Part shown: positions 46,136-54,478 of the stretch, one piece after another
Layout: each line of letters opens with the position of its first letter
Position numbering within the stretch: the stretch's first letter is position 1
NCBI RefSeq assembly: GCF_010093535.1
Contig: NW_022985174.1
Coordinates: forward strand, 432,192 to 486,669
DNA: 54,478 nt
From: Lindgomyces ingoldianus
Lineage: Eukaryota; Ascomycota; Dothideomycetes; Pleosporales; Lindgomycetaceae
Direction: 5' to 3'
Notes under the pieces: model-generated
Database searches by the model: none
The model's input: only the letters and a program-made list of their open reading frames with translations
Told to the model about the DNA's origin: nothing
Made by a program: the position numbers and the translations under genes

Positions 46136-46671
46136 CTACCATTTAACAGCAATCCCAGTTGAATTGGTGCACGATGACCCTGGTGTTGCTAACCCGCCTG
46201 TCACAAATTGGATTGCGGCACACTGGAACCAGATTAATGAGACATCCTTTGCGCTTCATAGAGCACATTTACCTGGTACAGGTTCCCGTCGTGGCCGCTC
46301 TGGCTGACTTGCAGCACGGCCGGCTTTCCAACCCAGCCCTTCAGTCCAGGAATCTGCGGCTCGCAGAGCGTGCCCACGCCAGCCGTTTGGATGAGAGGGG
46401 GAGTCAGTGGCACCCAGTTACTTGTGTTGCTGACGAGGGCGGCCTTGAAATTCCATGTTGCTGTGGTGTGCGTAGTGAGTATCTCAATAGACGAGCCAGC
46501 AATGGGCCAGTCTGTGACACCTTTGCTTCGGTCCGTCGCAGTGAACCCGCCGCATGGGCCAGTGCTCTCCGCATCGTCGTCGAATCCGAGACTAGTTGGC
46601 TTTTGGAGGACGAAATGAGAATGTCCGAGACCGAAGAGACTGAAGAGCAAGATTCCTTGCGGTATCCGCAT
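46136..46671 (-). CDS. Small secreted BIM1/X325-type (LPMO-like) copper-binding protein
   Basis: Two exons, 46671-46273 and 46222-46136, with a 50-nt GT-AG intron; 161 aa. The start MRIPQGILLFSLFGLGHS is a signal peptide that leaves His as the mature N terminus (HFVLQKPTSLGFDDDAESTG). The family pattern follows: PCGGF, DRSKGVTDWPIAG, ATWNFKAALVSNTSNWVPLT, GVGTLCEPQIPGLKGWVGKP, AVLQVSQSGHDGNLYQ and CAAIQFV. X325/BIM1 proteins share the LPMO fold and N-terminal histidine but bind copper without cleaving polysaccharide; some serve in copper uptake. Most relatives have a GPI-anchored C tail; this one stops after STGIAVKW, so a missing terminal exon or truncation is possible. Confidence 0.85.
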
Positions 46672-49600
46672 GATGAAGGGATCAAGAGGAATGGTAAGGA
46701 CAAAGAGACTCCGGCCGCTAGGGGTTGCAATGAAGACGAAGTTGACAGCAAAATGGGATGTTTGGGCTAGAATATGGGCCGAATAGAGAGCCTTTATATG
46801 TAAGAGAGAAGGGCAAGGGGTCATGGACTTTATCCACACATATTGGTCTCAGTCGAGGAAATTTAGAGCATATATAAAATGCAGCTCATATCATATCGTG
46901 CTCAGTGCTCAGAGCAGCCGGACGAACAGGGAACAGTCACCTTGAGACGACAGTTTCCTTATTTTGGCAACGCTTTAGTTAGCCGCCAGAAAACTTCTAG
47001 ACTGGTCCATCTTCCAAGTTGACAGTAAGTAGATTGTTCTCTTGAGATTTGTTGTCTGAGTACACGAAGGAGGCGTAGTAGTGCATTATTTAGAAGAGTG
47101 AGGGAGGCAAAGGATCCTCTTCCTGAAATACCAAGCTGCCATTCAACCCAGCTTGATCTATTCCGGCTAGGATATATATGACGCCTCCAAACTTCGAATT
47201 GAAGCACGAAACCTGGCTCAACTTTCATCGAACCCAAATTTCGTCTTCCGCATCTAAAAATAAGGCTCATCGAGCAGCCAAGCCTTGTCTTCATCCTCCT
47301 GGCATCTTCGTGGCTGAAGCAAGCGTTTGTTCTGTTACTAGTCATGGAAGTGGGGAGGTATTGTTAGGAAACTAAATTTATGTTAGTACTGGGCAATCTT
47401 GGACGTGCACTTGATTATGGTATAGTTCCCTTTCGGTACCTTTTTTTTGCTACTCTATTCCTCTAGAAAAGATGTGTACTTGCCATCATCTTGTTGTAAG
47501 AAAGCCTACATCGCATCCCGATACTAACATGCAATAGCCAGACAGAATACTATGTGGAATTCAATCGCCCCTCCCACGATGCTCGGAAGGCATGTTTCAT
47601 CAGCCTCGTTAAGTCATCTTTGGCACCTGGCATTTAAGAATCACTAGAACCCCATTTCTAAAATCTCTTCAGCATCAAAAACGCTGGGAAATGCTCCATA
47701 GAGTTATCAGGAGGCATGAAATGGCCAGGAGTGTGAAGAGGATGTCGTAAAATCCACACGGAAGAGACACTTTGGAGCCAATCTCTCCAAAATAAATTCG
47801 CACAACAAACCAATCATCCAGAGGCAGAACCTAGAAGGATGGAAGCAATCATGCCCAGCTGGTCTCGACCCCTTAACTTAAAATTTTCCTTCGTCAATAT
47901 TGACGACATGAAGACCCCAAAGAGGTACAAGGTATGAAACAACTGTCTACGATAGGAAGCTGCCCCCGGTATGAATGTTAGAATTGTCACATACAATACC
48001 AAGGTGCCGGTTCGAATTCTAATTTCAATGTCGAATTTATTGCTAAATTCATCACCGGTCTTGTTCTTAACTGGAAGATTTCGCCACTTCATCGATTTTC
48101 AGAAGTGCACATCCCCGCTATCGGCTCTTATTTCTAACCTTCATATCATTCCTTTCTCACGCTTGGGTCAGGCAGTTCACAGGAACATAGCTCACTAGAC
48201 AGATCTAGTGGTGCCTCCATGCTATCCTCGCATCGCTGAACGAGTAGCCCCCACTGAACAAGACTATGCCACAGCTATTTTATGATCGACCTCAAGCCGC
48301 TGGGGCATCTGAAATATCGAGATTTCCTATTTTACTGAGTCTTCCTATAGTACGCCCGTGTTATATTTAAGTTTTTGAAGTATGGGCAGCATTGGATCGG
48401 TTGTTTGGCTGGCTGATCTAATGGAGCGTGTGAAAAACCGTGGACGTGAGTTACAGGTCAGAGTCTAGAGATTACGGCCAATGTGCTACCGCGTTAATCC
48501 AATTTCTAGATCAGGATCTGCTGGTGTTCCTCTCAGGAGGGAAATTCTCCATTCAACCGACGAAAAAAGTCTCGGCGAAAGTCACAGGGAGATGTTTCGT
48601 GATTCTATCTGCCACGAGAGAAACGCTGCAGTCTCATATATGTCTTTATACTATTCTAATCCGGCTGAACTTGCAGGCCTCTGCATGGAACCTCTTTGAC
48701 TAATGTGTAGATTATCAGCTTTTGGCTCTCGGTTCTGGATGTGACGTTGGGAGTTGCGTCAGCCTAATTCTGTCGTGTTTTTGAACGGATTCGGTATCAG
48801 TGGATGCTCTACTACTCAATTCGCGATCCGGTACGGGAACTTTGCTCAGCGTCTTGCTGTCGAAATGTGGAGTTAGTCTTCAGCAAACAGGATAGTGTGT
48901 ACTACCCGCAAGTCTTTAAGAACATTTTTAACCTCCCCGGGGTTTCCACACTCATCATACTACCTGAGGGAAATAGCTAGCATTTCCATACACTTCGCCG
49001 GAAAGTTTTATCTCTTTACAATCTTAACGTCCCTCACTGCGGGTCGAGAAACACCCCGCGCCGAGAAATATAAGGGGTACTTCAACTTCAAGCGACTCAA
49101 AATCTATGCTATTTAAATTCACGACAATTCTTCTTAGGTTATATATTGCAGCTAAAATTTAACATCTATTACCTCTTCTATCTAAAAGTTACGTTGCGCA
49201 TCGTTGCCTCCCTGCCGATTCATACAGAGTCTTCTTTTCTAGCAAAGCAGACTTCCTTCTGTATAGCACTACCATCAAGCTTTTGCAACCCTATGATGCC
49301 CACACAAACGGTGTTCTCTAATCTGTAGAAGCTTACCAAAATTCTAGAAAGTCACCATCAGCCTTGTGTATGCTGTGGCGCACAATTCCATGGAAGATTG
49401 CCACCCCTGTCGGTACTTCGGATCCAAGCGATTTCCGGTTTTGGCTAGTACATGATTATGATGTGTATATCTTACATTGGTGTCAGGATGTAATTAACGT
49501 GTAATGTAACAAGTCAGGCATGTGGGTGACTGCGCTGTTGGTCACGCCTGTGGCTGTGCATTACTCTCGACCCATCTTGTAGTGACATTTGCTCAATGTT

Positions 49601-49673
49601 ATTGCATCTCAAACACAACCTGCGAACATCCTAGCGTAAGATACATTCACCGCTAATTAAACAGTATTACTAA
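46672..49673. other. 3-kb gene-poor stretch, nothing recognised
   Basis: ORFs of 60-130 codons occur on both strands (46959-47345 minus, 47814-48092 minus, 48440-48703 plus), none with motifs or splice support that I can defend. Base composition is not as skewed as in the hAT element. No inverted repeat with target duplication was found. It may be old, unrecognisable transposon or gene debris. Confidence 0.35.
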
Positions 49674-51011
49674 CTATATTAATACATCCTTTCCACTGGT
49701 GCTCTCCATGGCACTTCTACGGCATTCCTGTTCAATCAGATTTTGCAATGATGTTAGAGCCTCCGTTGTCACCGGCGTTACCGGCGTTACAGGAACTTGC
49801 CGTACTTCGTCTTGCAGACCAGATCTCAGCGCATCGTTATTGGCCCTCGGAATGGTGAGTGCAGCTGGGGGCCTCTGTATTCCTTAAAGTACCCTCTCCA
49901 GATTAAATGGAAACATCCCAGTTGCAGTCCACCCGGCCATGATATTCCTCTTAGTCAACGCTCTGTCCCGTGCAGGCTTGTATAGAGAGGTAAAATGCTC
50001 CTTACCAATTTTGTCTATACCTCCTCAATTTAGTCATTCAACCTCGTCGCAATAGGCTGTCTTCAACAAGGCAAAGACTCCAACGTCACAGGGTTAGAGC
50101 TTATAGGAGGTATAAGAGGGGAGACAACATAGGACAATGTTGTTCTAAAAGCAAAACTCCAAGATTTCTAGGGTTTCGTGGGTCCCAAAGCTATTACATA
50201 TAGGCATTTGTAGTTTCCCGTTAGCTAATACTTTAGTTTGTGGATTAAAAACACGCGTAAGCCACTCTAAACTAATCTTCAAGTCGTTGTATCCGTTTTC
50301 AGAATGTCTATAATGCCATCCAGGGGTTAGGAAGGTAGTCCAGTTGCTTTAGTGGGTTGACGCTAGCCAGATTACAAGAGGTAGCAGCGCCCTGCCATCA
50401 GCACTGACACACTCAATAGCAATCACCATTGTCCGCTTTACACCCGCGCCTCGATAGTCTCGTATGTCGTCCTTACCTACAAGGACTTTAACAGAGCTGA
50501 GCATGCTTAGCAGGACTCCCGTCTCGTCCATGTTATAGCAATTTTCTGGCGTAATGGCTAGATCTTGCAGTGCTTAGCCAACTACTTTAAACCACTCTGT
50601 GACCTTATCATATATCTGGCTATCGTGTTGTTTCTAGTTAATAGCCTTCACTCGCCTCGCTTTGAGTTCTGGATGGCGTTTCTGGAAGGCCCGCGGCCAG
50701 TTCGTCCCTGGAAGCTTGATCGGTTTATTCGAGGACCGATTTCAGGCGATACGAAACGCCAGCGCACGCATAAACTTGATTCGCACCGGGTGCCCAAGCC
50801 TAGACATTAGCAATAGAAACTTAACAAGGGCTTTCCCGTCTTCTGGGGTAAGGTATTGCTGGCTTTGGGCTAGTTCCTCTCTCGAGCGTCGTCCTTGGTC
50901 ACGATGGTGAAGAGTGGAGATGGGAACATTGCCACTTTCCGATAGGGCGGCATATGTCCTGCGTACGCCTGGAGGGAGGCTTTGCGACAGTACCTGGCTG
51001 GCTCGGTCCAT
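49674..51011 (-). pseudogene. Pogo/Fot-type DDE transposase, inactivated by in-frame stops
   Basis: One continuous frame of 446 codons on the minus strand from ATG at 51011 (MDRASQVLSQSLPPGVRRTY) to a terminal stop at 49674, interrupted by about nine stops. Readable domains are a psq-type helix-turn-helix, a CENP-B/Tc5-like HTH (YLTPEDGKALVKFLLLMSRL then NWPRAFQKRHPELKARRVKA), and the DDE_1 core (NCYNMDETGVLLSMLSSVKV, LVGKDDIRDYRGAGVKRTMV, ADGRALLPLVIW, then PCDVGVFAVLKTAY). The C tail (GWTATGMFPFNLERVL) also fits. The stops are explained by transitions at CGA, CAA/CAG or TGG codons and the frame never shifts, which points to RIP rather than random decay. I could not define the terminal repeats. 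Confidence 0.85.
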
Positions 51012-52049
51012 GTTGACGATTGTGGTGATGAGGACAGCACGACACACCGGCAGGACACTGGCCAGCTGGCAACAACGCGGCGCACAGGCCAGCGGCTAAT
51101 GATAGCAAACACGTGAGGGTGTATAGAAGTTTCTAGAAGAGCGCCACGGCTAAGAATACAATACAGTTGGCTATCACTAGTAGGATCTTCTGCTAAAACC
51201 CTTTAGAGAGCCTTCACGCGGATAAACTTGGAATGCATATTTTCTATAATTAAGCGGCTTTAAATACCTTAGAGTATCTTCTCCTGTGAGAGGTATCGAG
51301 CAGGAAACACAGGTCACAGAGAGGGAATGCAGGATAGGGGGGTAACGAGAGTAAACCTTAGGGTCGGAAGCAGAGGTACGGAGGCTGAGGAGTCTATATA
51401 CCCTGTGCCAAGCTCTTAGGGTACTCAGGGGTTGGATAGCTGTAACATAACCGTGATATCTCCCTTGATTAACCTATCCTTCTAGGACTCAGAGGTTTGA
51501 AAAGATAGTAATCTCTGCAGTAGAGCAAGGGTGCATTCTCTCGCAGTTGTAAGTTAGGTGTAAAGATGGGATAGTAGATAGCACGGATAGCACTGAGAGC
51601 AAGGTTTCGGAGAAAGATAGGAGTGTATTGTAAGAGAGACGAATCGCTGCCAAGCCTCGCTTGTCAGGATTCATGCTTATATACGAAGCACAGATCATGT
51701 GACCTCCAAACAGGGCGGGTGAGGCCATGCTGGCCCGTTCTGGGACATCCGGCCTTACATTAGGTGCTTTGGCCCCAGTCTGCCGTGCAAGTCGTACATA
51801 AGCCCCGCGCGTAATTTACACACTGTGGCTAATGAATCTGTGGCATTGCCGCATTGCTGGCCTCTCTCAACTTGCGAAACCCAACCTGATGTGCAGCCTT
51901 CAGCCGCTGCAGCCTTCTCAGCCCCGCCGTGCTCAAGATGAACGGCAACATCTTTGACACCCACGTAATGGTCTCGCCGCCTTGCGAGCCTACGCTACAG
52001 CCTCTCCAGAACCACCACGACCGTTGCCGCCCTAACCGTGCGCCGTATC
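51012..52049. other. Region between the transposase relic and the NLR gene
   Basis: The part near 51012 probably belongs to the 5' end of the pogo element; its terminus was not located. The 300 bases before 52050 are the NLR promoter. No ORF is recognised. Confidence 0.35.
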
Positions 52050-54478
52050 ATGGATGGCCTATCCGGAGTGGCAAGCGTGATAGCCGTCGTCCACATATCC
52101 GCCAAAGTAGCGTCGCTCTGCTTCCAGTACACAGTCGCCGTCAAGGATGCAAAGGACGATATCGCCCGCCTTCAACAGAAAGTGGAAGATGTCAAGGGCG
52201 TCCTAGAGAAGATCAAGCAGCTGCTGGATGGACCGGGCAAAGCACGGCTTCCTACTACTGATGCGTTGGCTGTCGCGCTCGAACAATGCTTCAAGGACCT
52301 TCAAGAGATAAAGGCCGACCTAGAGCCAGGAAAGACCCGCAAGGCTATGACACGGGTTGGGCTCCGTGCTCTCAAGTGGCCCTTTACCAGCAAGGGGGTA
52401 GAGAAGATGGTTGCTAGGCTAGGGGAGCACGAACAGACTCTCAACTTTGCACTTGAGATCGACCAAACGTAAGTTACATGCGTTAAAGTTACGTGTAGAA
52501 GCTAACATGTAAAACACGTAGAGGTTTGATTCTCGATATCAATCAAAAGCTAAGCCTTGTTGACACGAAAACCGACACGCTCCTATCAAAGATTGATGTA
52601 ACTAGACTGCCTACCGCTAAAGGCGCTTCCTTCGACTCGCACGTAGAAGAACATAACTCGACATGCCTTCCGAACACACGCAATGAGTTACTGCGTCACA
52701 TACAAGGATGGGCAAATGACAAAAAAAGCAAACCAATATTCTGGCTGAATGGTGCGGCAGGAACAGGAAAGTCCACAATTGCGCGTACGGTTGCCCGGAC
52801 CTTCGCCGACCACCAACAACTAGGAGCCAGCTTCTTCTTCAAAAGAGGCGAGGGGGAGCGCGGGAACGCCACTCGATTCTTCACCACCATTGCTACACAG
52901 CTGGCTTGTCGTGTATCGGGGTTAGGACCTGGAATCAAGAAGGCGATCGAAGCTGATCCAGCCATATCTGAGAAGGCTCTGAAGGATCAATTCGAGAAGC
53001 TGATCCTCCATCCGCTCTTGGACATGGCACATCCACCAGCCTTGGTACTGCTCGTCGTAATAGACGCGTTGGATGAATGCGAACCAGACAATGACGTACG
53101 ACTGGTCCTCCAGCTCCTTTCGCGGACGAGGGATCTTAAGTCGGTATCACTGCGGGTTTTTGTAACAAGCCGACCAGAAATGCACATCCGCCTGGGATTC
53201 AAAAAATTGCCTAACGGCACATTCGAAGACCTTATCCTGCAAGAAGTTGCAAAACAAACAATTCACCACGACATCCGCGTGTATTTCGAGCATGAACTGG
53301 GACGAGTACGGGAAGAACGATCGTTGTCCTCAGGCTGGCCGAGAATGGATCAAGTCGAGGCGCTAGTTGAACAAGCAGTCCCACTGTTCATCTTCGCTGC
53401 TACTGCGTGTCGATACATTGGCGATCGTCGCGATAATCCTAAAAAGCGTCTAGAGATTATCTTGGAGTATCAGAAGGCAAAAGTCTCAAACCTCGACGCG
53501 ACATATCTCCCTATTCTCAATCAGCTGTTTGACGAAGAGGATGAGGAAGACAGAGAGAGGTGGGCGTGCGAATTTCGGGATATTGTGGGGAGTATAGTGG
53601 TTCTGGAGACTCCACTTTCAATCGCATCGCTTGCTCGCCTCCTTGATATCTCCAAGGATGATGTTAGTTGCCGACTAGATTCCCTACACTCCGTTCTTAG
53701 CATACCAGACCGTGATGATGCGCCCGTAAGACTCCTGCACTTGTCGTTCCGCGAATTCCTTGTCGATGCGTCGAAAAAGGAGAAGAGCCCGTTCTGGGTG
53801 GATGAGAGAGCAAGACACGAGAGCTTAGCGTCTCATTGCCTTGAACTCATGTCCAGCCCTAACGGCCTACGACAGAACATGTGCGACTTACAGCCTGGGA
53901 CTTTGAGAAGCGAGGTTAATGAAGCAAAGGTTACAACCTGCCTGTCGCCTGAATTGCAGTACGCTTGCTGCTACTGGGTGTATCACCTTAAGCAGAGCCA
54001 GTGTCTTGTTAGCGACCAGGACATTGCAGATACGTTCCTCCAGAAACACTTCCTTTATTGGCTTGAAGCAATGAGTCTAATTGGAGATACAAACAAATGT
54101 GTTCCCTTGCTAGAAACACTTTCTACGCTAGTTAAGGTAAGGCTTCTACTTTTTTTGAACACTATATTACACTAACATCTAATGCAGGCATCAAACAGTG
54201 CTCTTTCTGCATTTCTCCAAGACGCTCGACGGTTTACTCTTCGATTTCGACATATACTCCAAGATGCTCCTCTACAAATATATTCCTCAGCTCTTGTTTT
54301 TGCCCCAGAAGCAAGTATAGTACGGAAAGCTTTTGTAGACGAAATGCCAGGGTGGATTAAGTCATTGTCAAAGAGGGAAGACGACTGGGATGCTTGCCAC
54401 AGCGTGCTCGAGGGCCATACCGACACCGTCAACGCCGTCGCCTTCTCGCCAGACGGCCAGCTGGTCGCGTCGGCCTCA
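52050..54478 (+). CDS. NACHT-WD40 NLR-like (STAND) protein, HET-E type, 3' end beyond window
   Basis: Three exons so far: 52050-52468, 52522-54136 and 54187 to the window end, all GT-AG with exact phase. The start MDGLSGVASVIAVVHISAKV opens a helical N-terminal domain of the fungal STAND/SesA-like kind (inferred). NACHT follows: Walker A GAAGTGKST at about 217-225, sensor-like SFFFKRGEGERGNATRFFTT, Walker B VLLVVIDALDEC at about 316-325, FVTSRPE and a winged-helix-like segment ending LLHLSFREFLVD. After a linker (YSSALVFAPEAS), WD40 repeats begin with LEGHTDTVNAVAFSPDGQLV just before the window ends. Such proteins detect non-self or pathogens through variable repeats and trigger cell death. 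The last 74 bases have a strikingly higher third-position GC than the rest of the gene. Confidence 0.92.

Noticed and set aside
48005..48020. GGTTCGAATTC, resembling a tRNA T-loop
   Set aside because: The flanking bases do not form a T-stem or acceptor stem and no A/B box pair precedes it.
49510..49560. Partly palindromic GGTGAC...GTCAC segment as a possible pogo terminal repeat
   Set aside because: No matching inverted copy or TA duplication was found on the far side of the transposase relic (51.0-51.8 kb).

Overview
This is a stretch of a filamentous ascomycete (Pezizomycotina) chromosome. The evidence is short spliceosomal introns (about 46-70 nt, often with a CTAAC/CTRAC branch point), a fungal gene set (AA9 LPMO, Bud6, HET-domain protein, NACHT-type NLR, SKL-tailed acyl-CoA oxidase) and RIP-like (C-to-T/G-to-A) decay of transposons. 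A plant-associated or saprotrophic fungus, perhaps a leotiomycete or relative, is a guess only. Reading frames, exon phases and splice sites were worked out by hand; protein families were assigned from memory of family motifs, without database searches.

Conserved block 1 (about 1.8-25.8 kb) is dense and mostly housekeeping. An ataxin-2/Pbp1 homologue (-) is divergent from a Bud6/Aip3 polarity factor (+). Then come an AA9 lytic polysaccharide monooxygenase (-), methionine aminopeptidase 2 (-) divergent from a mitochondrial-type J-domain protein (+), the mitochondrial porin VDAC (-), a Tyr/Ser-type phosphatase (-), a peroxisomal acyl-CoA oxidase with C-terminal SKL (-), and a PP2C phosphatase of the Ptc2/3 type (+).

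Accessory interval A (about 26-31.5 kb) has a 657-bp hAT-type MITE with an 8-bp target duplication, a decayed FMN-dependent alpha-hydroxyacid oxidase gene, and a hypothetical, possibly frameshifted gene.

Conserved block 2 (about 31.5-41.9 kb) has Lst8 (TOR complex WD40 subunit), a HET-domain protein, an Amt/Mep ammonium transporter with an apparent 1-base deletion in exon 1, an EFM6/METTL21-like lysine methyltransferase, and the U3 snoRNP protein Mpp10.

Accessory interval B (about 41.9-54.5 kb) is transposon-rich. A 3,284-bp RIP-degraded hAT transposon with intact ends sits 125 bp upstream of the MPP10 start codon and carries many copies of a palindromic octamer. It is followed by a small secreted BIM1/X325-like copper protein, about 3 kb without recognisable genes, a pogo/Fot-type transposase with about nine in-frame stops and no net frameshift, and a NACHT NLR whose WD40 repeats begin, with a sharp GC3 rise, where the window ends.

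No CRISPR, rRNA or tRNA gene was recognised. I did not find a clearly new multi-gene system. The strongest unusual signals are the hAT element at the MPP10 promoter with its octamers, the MITE, the ammonium-transporter frameshift, two GC-AG introns, and a probable splice-controlled C terminus of Bud6.
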